A stretch of 64,000 nt of DNA from positions 31,724,474 to 31,788,473 of the forward strand of contig NC_084487.1 of assembly GCF_030035675.1 (NCBI RefSeq). The letters run 5' to 3'. The stretch is from Rhineura floridana. Lineage: Eukaryota > Chordata > Lepidosauria > Squamata > Rhineuridae. Position 1 is the first letter of the stretch. Every line of letters starts with the position of its first letter. This document shows positions 1 through 11,165 of this stretch, piece by piece. A program made the position numbers and the translations under genes. The notes under the pieces are model-generated. The model saw nothing but the letters and a program-made list of their open reading frames with translations, did not search any database and was not told the DNA's origin.

Positions 1-1286
1 TTCAAAATTCTGCACCAGGGCAAGCCAGCATCCATGCCCACCCCACAAAAAAGCTGAATTCCACAACCTGCATTAATTAGGGAAATTAGATCAATTTGAA
101 TGTTATTGTGCATATTTAGTCATGGGGAGAGAGATGAGAACTTACACATGACACAGGGTCATGGGAAAAAGCTGCCCAGTGAGTCAAAGAGCAGCAGATT
201 CAGAAAAGCAAGGAGCTGTCCAACAGGAATCACAGGAAGATTAGATGTGCCACGGCACTGGTTAGGGTTCAGCTGAGCAGCTTTATGATTGGTGTCCCTG
301 GCCTGTCATCAGGGGTTCTGACCTGAGGATAGCTTGCAGAATCAAGCATCATCCCCATGAGTAGGGCTCAGAAAGCATTGTCCTCATGCTACCAGACAGG
401 CACTGCATCTCTGATTCTAGGTTTCCATTTGGACATGGCTGAGGTCCTGTGGGTGAACAGTTGGATCTGAAGCAAGGGCATGAGACCTGTATGAATGTAA
501 TGGTTCCTCCAAACCTTCAACCTCTTCAAGAGGTGTATCTTCCCAAGTGGTGGTCTCAAGAAGTGTATTGGTCTCTGCTGACTCCCCTGGAATCCCCTCA
601 GTACTGGCATTGTTTTTGGTTGCCATAGCAGTAGACCTATTCTCCAGAAGTGTATCTAATAATGTTTCTAGTTTTAAACCAGCCTGGTACATGGGGGCTG
701 AAAATATATGGTATCTGGTATTTATAATAAAAAAGTAGAGGAAAATGTGGAATGGGTACACACTCTCAGGGAACCAACTCCAGCAGATTCTGTGTCACTG
801 GAGCCAGCTCCTTTGCTAACTATTTGTTTGAACTGTCAGCACTGATAAATCATCCTTTTGCCATATGGTGGATGCATCATAATGGGTTTTGTTGGGGAAG
901 TCTAATTGTAATTTATTGTTAATAAGATGCTCTGAAGCAAGACCGGATTCAAACCCACGCTAAATAATATTCTGAGACTCAACTCCTCTCTAACTCAGAT
1001 GGGATGCTCCCTCCCCTCCCTGTGCACATGCACACACACAGTTAGGTCATCTTTCTCCTTTCTTTCTGTCCCATGCCCAAAGAATCTGGGACCTGACCTA
1101 GAGAGTAACTGGCCCTTTGAGTCCTCCAGCTGGGCAGCCTCCCAGTATTTGCAGCATCCTTGCACCTGAGAATATGTGGTGTTGTGTGATGCGTGTTTCA
1201 TCAGTTGGTAAACTAAGCACTTTTTTGAAATGTTCACTTGGAATTTCTTTGCTGATTACTTTTTTGGGGGGGGAGGCTGGGGGTTA
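1..1286. other. Apparently single-copy sequence, no gene seen
   Basis: I recognise no coding exon or transposon here. Open frames in this stretch have no recognisable domains. Confidence 0.5.
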
Positions 1287-1623
1287 GATGTGCTAATCTG
1301 TCAACTTTGATTTGTCTCTGTTTCTCCTCTTCAGTTCTCCACATTACCTCATCAGTTTGCTTTAAAAAAAAGTCCTAATAAAATCCAGCATTTTAGTGCA
1401 AAATGCTCAATATATATATTTTTACAAAGCAGTTTCCCCTAACATAATACATTTCTGTATGTTATTTTCACTAATATATGCATTTATATGGGCTCCTGCT
1501 GGGAGGAAGGGCGCGATATAAATTAAATAATAAATAAATAAAATATATGCACAGGTTATCCTACTGTATGCAATTTTGTACATGTTGGTTGGAGAACTGC
1601 ATTGAGAAATTTGGAGAAGTGCC
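1287..1623 (+). repeat. AT-rich 'TAGGGATG' repeat, left part split by the LTR element
   Basis: This is one of at least seven copies of a family of about 430 bp with ends TAGGGATG and CATCCCTA. The right part resumes at 7486 after the LTR element. A LINE tail was inserted earlier or later at 1490-1543. Confidence 0.75.
1490..1543 (+). mobile_element. CR1/L2-type LINE 3' tail fragment
   Basis: A short stretch with GGGCTCCTGCTGGGAGGAAG followed by (AAATAATA)-like repeats matches the 3' ends at 14560-14780 and 46985-47160. Flanking ATATATGCA on both sides looks like a target duplication within the host repeat. Confidence 0.7.
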
Positions 1624-2423
1624 TGTGATGTTCCTGTATTAATGTATATATGGTAAGTGCTGTTTTTATAGAAGATACATGGTAAGTGGAATGAAAGAGG
1701 AGGGGGGAGTAAATGAGCAGTAGAATGCTGGATGATTGGCTGAGTGTTTGGATGGCTGAGAGTATAAATGGAAGGATGACAGTTGAATCTGGGTGGACGT
1801 GAGTGGGTTGTTTTGGTGGAGTTTGGAGGTGGGTGTGAGTTGGTGTATGTCAGGAGAGTGTGGAGAAAGAGGGAGGTGGAGTTCGGATTAGTAATAAGTC
1901 AAATATCACAGTAACAGATGAAACCATAAGCTTGTAGATCATTATCAAAGTTATCTTGTTATTAATGTTATTTAATAAATACTATTTTGGTTTACCGAAG
2001 GCCTGATCCTTGGCTGGGGTTTCACAGACCAGAAGGGAGGGTAAGGTAATAACCAAGGCTGAAGGGAAACAGTAACAAATGGTGGCAGCGGTGAAGAGGA
2101 GAAGATAACATTATAAGTATCCAGAGCAACCCCGAGTTATGAGTTATCTGCATTGATACAAGGGGGTTGGGAACAGCATAGGCACGCAGTTACGAATGTA
2201 ACTGGATAGAGAGACTCAGGCAAGGTCTCTGGGAACATTGGTTGTAGAACGTGACTGGTGGTGCTGCCTAGCAGGGGGATCTGGTGAGGTCTGTGCTAGA
2301 GTGGAGAGAGAAACCATAAGAAGGGACAGTCCGGACTGGTGGAGTCCCTGGTGGTGCCTAGTGACAGGCAGTAGCCACGAGCAGGTAGGAACCTGACAGG
2401 GAGAGCCAGGGAAGGGCGTCACA
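1624..2423 (+). repeat. 5' LTR of the Gmr1-like element
   Basis: This 800-bp direct repeat starts TGTGATG and ends GTCACA. It holds a TATA-like TATAAA at 1763-1768 and an AATAAA at 1974-1979, consistent with a promoter and polyadenylation signal in LTR order. It differs from the 3' LTR at about nine positions. Confidence 0.95.
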
Positions 2424-2540
2424 GGTGGTGGCTGTAGCGGTGGGATATGGACAAAAGAGAGTCCCTAACAGTGGTGTGGCAATCAGAAATAACAAATAAA
2501 GATTACTTGTGAGAGTGACTGGCAAAGAGTGTGTGGAAAA

Positions 2541-3810
2541 GAGTGAGTGAACTCCAACACCATGGCTGAATATATAAAAATGAAAAGAGAGGAGCTGGTG
2601 GAGAAGTGGATAACATTCAATTTACCTCACGAGGGTAAAGGGGTAGATGAATTGAGGGTAGCACTAATAGGATTTACATCTGTCCAGCAAAAACAACCTG
2701 TCAGGGAAGAGACCCCAGAAGGGTATTCAAGCAATCCCGCTTATATAGAGTACTTGAGAGAGAAGTTAAGATGGGAACGTGAGTTGGAAACTGAGAGATT
2801 GAGGAGGGAGGCTGAGGAAAAAGACAAGCAGAGGGTCTTTGAAACGGAAGAGAAGGAAAAACAGCGGGAGTTGGAAACTGAGAGATTGAGGAGGGAGGCT
2901 GAGGAAAAAGACAAGCAGAGGGTCTTTGAAACGGAAGATAAGGAAAAACAGCGGGAGTTGGAAATTGAGAGAATGAGAATGGGGTTTGAGGAGAGGGAGA
3001 AGCAACGAGCATTGGATGCTGAATTACAGGTGGAAAAGTTAAAGTTTGAAAGAGAGAAGTTTCATTCTGAGGAAACAAGAAAGGACAGAAATGAAACTAA
3101 AATAAAGGTTACACCGAAAGATTTTGCAGTGTTTGAGCCTGGATAAGATCCACAAATTTACCTCAGCACTTTTGAAAAAGTGGCTCAAATGTGGGGGCTA
3201 CCAGAGGATAAATATATGCAATATTTATTGAACTTGATCAAGGGGGAGTTGGCAGAGGTATACCAATATTTCCCCTCAGACAAGCCCGTCACATATGCTG
3301 AGTTTAAAGAGGCAGTATACAAAAGGTTCAGACTGGGACCTGACTATTTTAGAAAGTTATTCCGAAACTGTCAGATCCAAGCAGGGAGGTCTTTTGTTGA
3401 ACTGGGAGCAAAGTTGATGGATATATTTGGAAAGTGGATGAGTAGTGCCAAAGCTCAGTAAGTGGAAGAGGTGAAAAGCCTCATGATACTGGATCAATTA
3501 TTCCATCAGTTACCACCAGAAATAAGGCTCCTTGTCAAAGACCGTTCCCCTACATCGGTGCAGAAGGCCACAGAGATGGCGGATCACTTTGCCTCCAATA
3601 GAACTGGCTGGGTGGGGAAAACATCAAGAGAGTTTAAACCCAGACCATATAATGGCGGCAAAAAGGATGTGGTGCCACAGTAAAAATCTGTAAAAATCAG
3701 TAAAATCTGAAGGGCACAGGACACCCCAGAGTGGATCTGTGTACCCTAAAATGGAGGAGAAATTATGCTATAAATGTGGTAGACCGGGGCACCTACGTTT
3801 TCAATGTGAG
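2541..3810 (+). pseudogene. gag region of the Gmr1-like element (fossil)
   Basis: The N-terminal part is very rich in charged residues and contains near-identical repeats of a Glu/Lys/Arg coiled coil (about 2770-2960). The middle resembles the Gmr1 capsid, the family from which the vertebrate SCAN domain is thought to derive. The end carries a nucleocapsid knuckle at about 3766-3807 of the form CX2CX4HX4C. It is part of a broken element and should not be called a host gene. Confidence 0.85.
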
Positions 3811-6563
3811 GTTGCCAACCCCATTAGTAATCCTGCTCAGGCAAGGGCAGTAAAAACAGAACCAAAAGATCTAACAACGAAAAAGGTTCAGTTCTGCCAG
3901 ATAAACTGGACAGAAGTAAAAGACCTTGATTCAAGTCTGAGAGAGGAAGTGAGTGTACAAGGGGCAAATTATTGGGCATTGCTTGATACTGGTGCCGCTC
4001 AGACGTTACTGAGGCCAGATTTAATAAAATCTAAGGAAATATTACCTCAGGAAACGGTGACTATCCAAGGAGTGAGGGGTAAACCAGAAAGCTTACCCAT
4101 GGCCCTAGTGAAAATGCAGTGGAGAGGCAGAGAGGGAAAATATAAAGTGGGTATTAATGCCCAACAACAAGAGCCAGTGATACTGGGAAGAGATGTAATG
4201 GGGGCACAAGGAAAAATATATGTGGTAACCAGACAACAACTTGGCAGAGAAACAGAAGCCATGTTAAAAGGGGCTGAAGGAAACAGGGTGGAACCTGTTT
4301 TCGAGCCTATGGTCACCATAGCAACCCCTGGAAGGCCTGCTGAAAGAAACAACTTGTATCAAATGGTCTCTAGTGAAGAGGCAGAGCAGTTCAGGGAAGA
4401 ACTGAATAGGGATACAAGTTTGAAGCAAATAAAGGAGCAAGCCCTGACACAAAAGATTCCCTTTACTGACAAGCTGAGGAATCAAATTGTGTGTGAGAAT
4501 GGGATTTTATATAGACTGTGGATGCCTGCTGAGAGAAAGGATGAATGTGAACCAGTGAAGCAATTGATAGTACCTAGCAAATACAGAACCAGATTGCTAG
4601 AGGTAGCCCACGATGTCCCATGTGCAGGACATCTGGGAATAAAAAAGACCAAGAGGAGATTGGCTGCACACTATTATTGGGCAAATATCTCCAAAGATGT
4701 AAAACAACATTGTCTATCTTGTGGTATATGCCAAAAGGTGGGAAAAAGTGGAGTAAAGACTAAGGCACCCTTAAAGCCCCTTCCTATAATTGGACAACCC
4801 TTTTATAGAGTGGGAGTAGATTTGGTGGGCCCTTTTTCCAAACCCACAAGGCATGGCAAGAAATATCTATTGGTGGTGGTGGATTTTGCCACCAGGTACC
4901 CAGACGCGGAAGCATTAAGATCCGTAGAAGCCCCTGTAGTGGCAGAGGCTTTGTTAAAAATCTTTATGAGGCTGGGTTTCCCTCATGAAGTGCTGACGGA
5001 TCAAGGCAGTGTATTCATGGGAGAAGTGATGCAATGTATGTGGAAGTATTGTGGTCTAAAACATCTAAAGACCACTACTTACCATCCAGCCACTAACGGA
5101 TTGACTGAGAGATTTAATGGGGTTCTGAAGGGCATGATAAGAAGTTATGTTCAAGATCACCCACAAGACTGGGATGAACATTTGGGGTGCTTCTTATTTG
5201 CATACAGAGAAGTCCCTTAGGAGTCAACAGGCTTCTCACCCTTTGAACTGATGTTCACTAGAAAAGTGAGGGGACCTTTGGAACTGTTAAAAAATTCATG
5301 GGAACCCTGGGAGAGTACAAAACATCTGTAGTTGATTTTGTATTAGACTTCCGCAGCAAATTAACATCGATGATAGAAGCTGTACAAAAGAATTTGAGTC
5401 AAGCTCAGGAGAAGCAAAGTTATTGGTATGACAGAACAGCCAGGGAACATGTGTATGATGTGGGAGATATGGTTATGGCATTCATACCCAGGAAACATGA
5501 TAAATTACAGGCTAACTGGGAGGGACCATAAAGCATAAGAGAAAAGCTTGACACAGTGACGTATGTAATTACCACAGACCAATTAAACAAAAACAAAGTG
5601 GTTCATGTAAATATGTTGAAACCTTACCATACCAGGGATGCAAAGGTGTTGCAAGTTACCTTATTCCCTGAGGGAAGTGGGCCTGAACTTCCAGATTTGG
5701 TACAGGAAAGCAAAGACAAAGGAGGGGTAGATCAAGTGGAATGGTCGGAGGAGGTGAAAGAAGAAGTAAAGGAAGAGATTCTGAGAGTTTTGAAAAACTA
5801 TGGAGATCTCTTTAGTAATAAACCTGGCCGAACCAGTATAGCCAGACATACCATTGATACTGGAAATCATGCCCCAATCAGATCTGTTCCATACCGTGTG
5901 AATGGGAAAATCACCCCCTTATGGAGCAAAGTTGAGGCAATACAATCATGGCCTATCCCCTTAACAAAGAAACAAGTTAGGGCATTTCTAGGTGTGGCTG
6001 GTTTTTATAGAAAGTTTGTGAAAGATTTTGGGGAAATAGCAACCCCCTTGCATGAGTTGACAAAGAAAAAGTGTTCTGAGCATGTGGTATGGACGGATGA
6101 ATGTCAGAAGGCTTTTGATCTGCTGAAGCAAGCCTTGTGCCAAGGACCTATATTAATAGCACCAGACTATGAGCAACCATTCATTGTGGCTACGGATGCG
6201 TCGGACCTCGCGCTGGGAGTCGTCTTGCTGCAGGAGAGAGAAGGCACCAGACATCCAGTGGCGTATCTGAGTCGCAAGCTGACGTCGAGGGAGAAAAACT
6301 ATTCATCGGTCCAAAAGGAGTGCCTAGCGGTCGTGTGGGGACTGAACAAGTTGCACCCATACGTGTGGGGACGAAGATTTACGGTGACGACTGACCATCG
6401 GGCCTTGTTATGGTTACAGACTATGAAAAACCATAACACTATGCTGCAGAGGTGGTCCTGGGTCCTACAAGACTATCAAGTGGACTTCCAGTTCATAAAA
6501 GGCAAGGACAATGTATTGGCCGATGGACTGTCAAGGCAGGTGGCTGGGACTGCAGTGACGTGA
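3811..6563 (+). pseudogene. pol region of the Gmr1-like element (fossil)
   Basis: Domains read in order. An aspartic protease has the active-site motif LLDTGAAQTLL near 3980. An integrase has an HHCC zinc finger (about 4608-4740), a catalytic core with VDLVGPF, TDQGS and HPATNGLTERF motifs (about 4810-5130) and a GPY/F-like C-terminus (MLKPYH) near 5615. Reverse transcriptase/RNase H sequence follows (about 5850-6560), with FLGVAGFYRKFV, VATDASDLALG, TTDHRALLWL and ADGLSR motifs. Integrase before RT supports the Gmr1 group. The region is broken. Confidence 0.87.
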
Positions 6564-6680
6564 TGCAGACGTAGGAACAAAAAAGACATTTTCCCCATAA
6601 AGACTTGGTTTTATTGTTAACGCAGCGTATGAATCCTGGAGCAGGAATAATACTCTGCCGTTATTTTTAAGGGGGGGAAA

Positions 6681-7480
6681 TGTGATGTTCCTGTATTAAT
6701 GTATATATGGTAAGTGCTGTTTGTATAGAAGATACATGGTAAGTGGAATGAAAGAGGAGGGGGGAGTAAATGAGCAGTAGAATGCTGGATGATTGGCTGA
6801 GTGTTTGGATGGCTGAGAGTATAAATGGAAGGATGACAGTTGAATCTGGGTGGACGTGAGTGGGTTGTTTTGGTGGAGTTTGGAGGTGGGTGTGAGTTGG
6901 TGTATGTCAGGAGAGTGTGGAGAAAGAGGGAGGTGGAGTTCGGATTAGTAATAAGTCAAATATCACAGTAACAGATGAAACCATAAGCTTGTAGATCATT
7001 ATCAAAGTTATCTTGTTATTAATGTTATTTAATAAATACTATTTTGGTTTACCGAAGGCCTGATCCTTGGCTGGGGTTTCACAGACCAGAAGGGAGGGTA
7101 AGGTAATAACCAAGGCTGAAGGGAAACAGTAACAAATGGTGGCAGCAATGAAGAGGAGAAGATAACATTATAAGTATCCAGAGCAACCCCGAGTTATGAG
7201 TTATCTGCATTGATACAAGGGGGTTGGGAACAGCATAGGCACGCAGTCACGAATGTAACCGGATAGAGAGACTCAGGCAAGGTCTCTGGGAACATTGGTT
7301 GTAGAACGTGACTGGTGGTGCTGCCTAGCAGGGGGATCTGGTGAGGTCTGTGCTAGAGTGGAGAGAGAAACCATAAAAAAGGACAGTTCGGACTGGTGGA
7401 ATCCCTGGTGGTGCCTAGTGACAGGCAGTAGCCACGAGCAGGTAGGAACCTGACAGGGAGAGCCAGGGAAGGGCGTCACA
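6681..7480 (+). repeat. 3' LTR of the Gmr1-like element
   Basis: This is the 800-bp partner of the 5' LTR, same length and ends, directly after the purine tract and followed by the GTGCC target copy. Confidence 0.95.
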
Positions 7481-7485
7481 GTGCC

Positions 7486-7545
7486 AATTTCCAAGGATGG
7501 CTGCATTTTGTTTGGTGTGCATATTGTATCAGAAAGCGCTTGTGC
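7486..7545 (+). repeat. Right remainder of the TAGGGATG repeat split by the LTR element
   Basis: The sequence AATTTCCAAGGATGGCTG continues the host repeat exactly where it was interrupted at 1623, as judged from the intact copies at 13560 and 29915. Confidence 0.7.
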
Positions 7546-7574
7546 AAAAACGTCAGGGCTGAGCATTGGTCAGG

Positions 7575-7795
7575 GAGGAATCAGTTTCAGCAGCAGACCA
7601 CTTGCTTTGCATGGAGGAGGTCTCAGTTTCAATCTCCAGGATCTTCAGTTTAAAGGAGCAGGTAGCAGGTGGTGGCAAAGACCTCTGCTTGAGATCCCGG
7701 AGAGCTGCTTCCAGTCAGAGTGAGCAATACTAAGTTACATTTACATTGACAAAATGTCTGACTGGTATGAGGCAGCTTTCTACCATTGTGTGGAT
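7575..7795 (+). mobile_element. tRNA-derived SINE (GCTTTGCATG family), degenerate
   Basis: It has a CTTTGCATG box followed by TCTCAGTTTCAATCTCCAGG as a worn B box, a CCCGGAGAGCTGCTTCCAGT body and an ending like GAGGCAGCTTTC. It shares this layout with copies at 40.9, 43.1, 44.3, 45.9 and 53.0 kb. Confidence 0.7.
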
Positions 7796-7839
7796 ATTAG
7801 GAGAAACGCACACTAAAAGACTTTTTTAAAAAAATTGTG

Positions 7840-8030
7840 AACTGATGAGGAAATGTGGGCAGGGAGTTCCAAAGAGTAGGTGCCACCCCACTAAAGGAAC
7901 AATTTGTTTGTTTCTATAGCACCACCATAGTACTTTATAGACAATAGTACTTTATAGACAACAAGAGGACAGGTCCCTGCCCCAAGGAGCTTACATATGG
8001 ATATTCACAGGAAGCCACAAAGGAAAGGGA
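7840..8030 (-). mobile_element. Old LINE fragment(s)
   Basis: The phrases GCAGGGAGTTCCAAAGAGTAG and CCCTGCCCCAAGGAGCTTAC are typical of old vertebrate CR1/L2-group LINE 3' regions. It is short, worn and without a usable reading frame. Confidence 0.4.
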
Positions 8031-8279
8031 GAGAAGTGGAAGCAGCAGTAAACTGGAAAAGAATGTGCAAATGAGCAATGGGTGAACATTTCTCAGTGGG
8101 TGCCATACCAGGCGATATGATGGGGGACTCAATGCCATCCCTCCCTTCCTGGTCAGGGCCATGCCAAGATGAGGGGAATGTGTGTTCAGGACACTGGAGC
8201 ATCAGCATCAATGGTAGCTTTGTCACAAGGCCAGGGTAGGCTGTATAAGGTAACAAGCTGTCTCTTCTTTGGTCTTCTT

Positions 8280-8395
8280 ATGCAGTTTGTCAAGAGTGCT
8301 GGGAAATCCAGTTCTGTGAGGGGTAAACTACAGTTCCCAGGAATCTTTGGGGGAAGCCATGTGTTTTAAATGTATGGTGTGGATGTGATCTTGCT
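8280..8395. repeat. Palindromic small DNA element (GGGAAGCCATG family)
   Basis: Two inverted arms around AACTACAGTTCCCAGG, followed by TTTGGGGGAAGCCATGTG and TTTAAATGTATGGTGTGGATG. Related copies are at 9585-9757 and 29158-29305. Confidence 0.65.
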
Positions 8396-9464
8396 CAGTT
8401 TGTGATCCTAATGCCCAGTCCCATGAGGCACTGTTTTCACTCACTTGTTAAACAAGAATGAAACTTAAGTTAAGAATGAAACTTAAGTTTCTGAAAGACA
8501 TTTAAGTCTTCAGAACAAGAAAAAATTGAGATGGGAAACTCCAGGACACATTTTCAGCTGGGCTGGAAACAGAGGAGAAAATTGCCCTTGTCTATCTGGA
8601 TTTCCAATATGAGCATCAGTGTTCCTTTGTCTCCTACAGATACTTCCACTGAGTAACCATTCTCAGATCAGGCAACCACTGGGCATGGGGCAAGTGCATG
8701 AACATCCTGAGTATGGCACCTCCCAGCCCATAGCCAAGCACTTATGTGCCATCTGCTGCCACATCCAAGCTGTTGCAAAGAACACCATTTGATTATTTGC
8801 CAAGGGAAAACTGAAAGAACACCATCTGATTTTTTGCCAAGGAAGAAGTGAATGCCAACTAAGTGTGGTGGTGGACTTTCACAGCCAGCCAGCCACAGGC
8901 AGGAAGCTGTAGTATGGAGGATTTTCCTGGGACAGTTGCTTATCCATATGATTGTATGAAAAGGAGTTCAGAAACTGTTAGAACACAAGCTCTGTGTGTG
9001 TGTGCATGTGCACGTACATGCATTTGTGTGTGTGTGTGAGAGAGAGAGTGAGAGAGTGAGAGAATGCGTAGTCCACATCTAATAGAGGAGCCATTGACAG
9101 ACGGGATTGGCTAGGCTGTCTGCGATGAATTTGGCTGTTACTACCTGTTCACAGCAATTTCATTGGTCGTCCCAAGGAGTGCCTGCTCTCCCAGTGGACA
9201 AGCAGATACCAGACACATTTTAATGCTCATTCTCCTCCTCCCTGCTGTGAGATAGCAGGGTGCTGTCAGCAACAGAACAGGCAGAAGGAGTTGCTTGTCT
9301 ACCAGAAAAGGAGATTTTTCTTTTCCTTGCAGCTCACTACATTTAATGAGAGGTGTGTCCATGTATGCAAGTGTTTGTGTGTATATCTATCTGTCTAAAA
9401 TAACCTGCTTTCTATTCTCCCTTTATTCAGCAAGCCTTGGTGAATAGGACTCCATCCCTATTCA
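8396..9464. other. No gene seen; TG/GA simple repeat at about 8990-9065
   Basis: Apparently single-copy sequence, apart from a mixed TG then GA microsatellite. Short open frames here show no domains. Confidence 0.5.
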
Positions 9465-9535
9465 TAGTTACCTGGGAGTAAGTCCCCCCCCCCCGGATGC
9501 AGTGGGACTTACATCTGAGTAGACTTCTGTAGGAT
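9465..9535. repeat. Short palindromic element (ACTTACTTCTGAGTAG family)
   Basis: TTACCTGGGAGTAAG and GGGACTTACATCTGAGTAG face each other across a short spacer. Better copies are at 19509, 21186 and 38303. Confidence 0.6.
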
Positions 9536-9584
9536 ACTTCTGTTAATGAGATGTGTAAGACCACATACTGCTAATGGCTGCATA

Positions 9585-9757
9585 CACACCATATATTTAA
9601 AGCACACTGCTTCCCTGAAAAAAACCCTGGGAACTGTAGTTTACCCCTCAAGAGCTGCAATTCTCAGCAACCTTACCAAACTACAGTTTCCAGGATTCTT
9701 TGGAAGGAGTCATGTGCTTTAAATGTGCTTCATATGTAAGATGTGTACGCAGCCAGC
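9585..9757. repeat. Palindromic small DNA element (GGGAAGCCATG family)
   Basis: Arms CCTGGGAACTGTAGTTTACC and AACTACAGTTTCCAGGATTC are inverted copies. Outer ends carry TTTAAAGCACA and TGTGCTTTAAATGTG. Confidence 0.7.
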
Positions 9758-9871
9758 CTTTGCAGCTCTTATGATATTCCAGATCAACCCTACTAGAAAA
9801 GGTTCTGCTTTCTGATTCTTTTCTCATAATCACTAACACAGAATTTCTCCTACTATACACATTTGTATGCC

Positions 9872-9922
9872 AATTTGCCTGTATAAATGTGAACTGAATC
9901 CAATTTCTCCCCCATCCCTAGT
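9872..9922 (+). repeat. Terminal fragment of the TAGGGATG repeat
   Basis: The sequence ATGTGAACTGAATCCAATTT followed by CCCCCATCCCTA is the same as the right end of the copies at 13681 and 22859. Confidence 0.65.
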
Positions 9923-10122
9923 GACATGGTGAGCTGAATGCCACCCGCCAGCAATATATTTTAAATTTACCCTGTCTGGGGATGGCCATTTTTTGGTTTT
10001 GGTTTTGGCAATACCAGACAGGCAGGCAGTGAGGATTATGAAGCCCTGAGGGGGCCATTAGACATGGCTGCTGCTATACACTGTTTGTTTTGCTGAGTCA
10101 CAAGTTGTTTGTTTGTTTAAAG

Positions 10123-10475
10123 CAGAGGTGGGGAGCATTTTTCAAACAGGACAATCTTCCAGGGAGCTCCACATGCCGCTGGTGGGCAGGAGCTACTGCT
10201 GTGACTCTTTTCTTTGTACAGTAGAAGTCAGAGGTTTCCATATACACCTGACCCTCCACGCAGCTCTTTATCCTCCTTCCAGGCCAGAAAGAGGAATGAT
10301 CAGAGCTCAAGGATACATTTCTGATAGAAAAAAAGCACCTGAGGAGGGTACAGAGCAGGGCTATTCAGAGGTATAGCCTGAGGTTTGGGGGTGTGGTCTG
10401 GAAAGAGTCACAAGGGCCACATAGAGAGGCTGGGAGGGTGCATTTGGCCCCCAGGCCTAAGGATCCCCACACCTG
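10123..10475 (+). mobile_element. Non-autonomous hAT-like element (CAGAGGTGGGGA ends)
   Basis: Ends CAGAGGTGGGGA and TCCCCACACCTG are inverted repeats. The 8-bp flanks GTTTAAAG and GATGAAAG match at 6 of 8 positions. There is no coding capacity. Relatives lie at 14787, 25908, 35109, 46011 and 53290. Confidence 0.75.
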
Positions 10476-10589
10476 GATGAAAGTATTTGTATCACACTTT
10501 TCCATTAAAAAATGTGCAAGGTGGTTTACAAACATATAAAAAAATCATATTGTATTCATAATAAATACAATAAAAGTATAGCTTGAAAA

Positions 10590-10821
10590 ATGGAAATGGA
10601 CTGCCTTCAAGTCGATTCCGACTTATAGGCGACCCTACGAATAGAGTTTTCATGGTGGTATTCAGAGGGGGTTTACCTTCCTCTGAGGATAAGAGGCAGA
10701 GTCTTCCTCTGAGGCTGAGAGGCAGTGACTGGCCCAAGGTCACCAATGGCTGTGTGGAGATTCGAACCCTGGTCTCCCAGGTCATAGTCCAATACCTTAA
10801 CCACTACACCACACTGGCTTA
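10590..10821 (-). mobile_element. tRNA-derived SINE with an RTE LINE tail
   Basis: Read on the minus strand, it starts GCCAGTGTGGTGTAGTGGTT (A box) and has GGGTTCGAATCTCC (B box). It ends TAGGGTCGCCTATAAGTCGG and CGACTTGAAGGCA, which is nearly the 3' end of the RTE LINE at 28930-28975. This is the design of Sauria-type SINEs mobilised by a BovB/RTE partner. It interrupts an older LINE tail (10495-10589 and 10822-10880). Confidence 0.85.
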
Positions 10822-10989
10822 TTTAACTGATATATGATGAAACAGCAGGCAAGCATACTTTAAATAAAATATAGGGAGTTGAAAAATGTAGCACATTGGC
10901 AAGCAAAAAAAAAAAAGTATTTGTGCAGCATCAGAAGGCCATCAGGCATTTGATGGCTGAAGGAGACTGTTCCTGGCAACCCAGATATC

Positions 10990-11165
10990 ACTGGACAGAA
11001 CGTTTTTATCTGCACCTGTTTTTTTAGAATGTTTTTATTTGCAACTGCTTTTAAAATATTTTTAATTGTTACAATTTATTTTTGGTTATTGTTAAATTGT
11101 TTTGTTTGCAGCCCTGGGCTCCTTTGGGAGAAAGAGCAGGATACAAATTTAATAAAATAATAATA
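10990..11165 (+). mobile_element. CR1/L2-type LINE 3' end
   Basis: A T-rich run followed by GCAGCCCTGGGCTCCTTTGG and GGATACAAATTTAATAAAAT matches the shared LINE tail seen at 14.6 and 47.0 kb. Confidence 0.7.

Larger units (their letters stand above)
1624..7480 (+). mobile_element. Gypsy (Gmr1-like) LTR retrotransposon, fossil copy
   Basis: The element is 5857 bp, bounded by two 800-bp LTRs and a 5-bp target duplication GTGCC (1619-1623 and 7481-7485). LTRs begin TG and end CA. A purine tract (6669-6680) precedes the 3' LTR. Parts in order are gag with a long coiled-coil N-terminus, a capsid region and a CCHC zinc knuckle, then protease, then integrase, then reverse transcriptase/RNase H. 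Integrase ahead of RT is not the usual Gypsy order; it is the order known for the Gmr1 group, and the sequence motifs are Gypsy-type rather than Copia-type. The LTRs differ at about nine sites by eye, near 1 percent. With a reptile-like neutral rate that suggests roughly 5-8 million years (inference). The copy is broken, with about half a dozen breaks. It was inserted into an older AT-rich repeat, parts of which remain on both sides. Confidence 0.92.

Noticed and set aside
2701-3078. Minus-strand Pro/Phe-rich frames over the gag region
   Set aside because: Antisense shadow of the repeated charged coil in gag.
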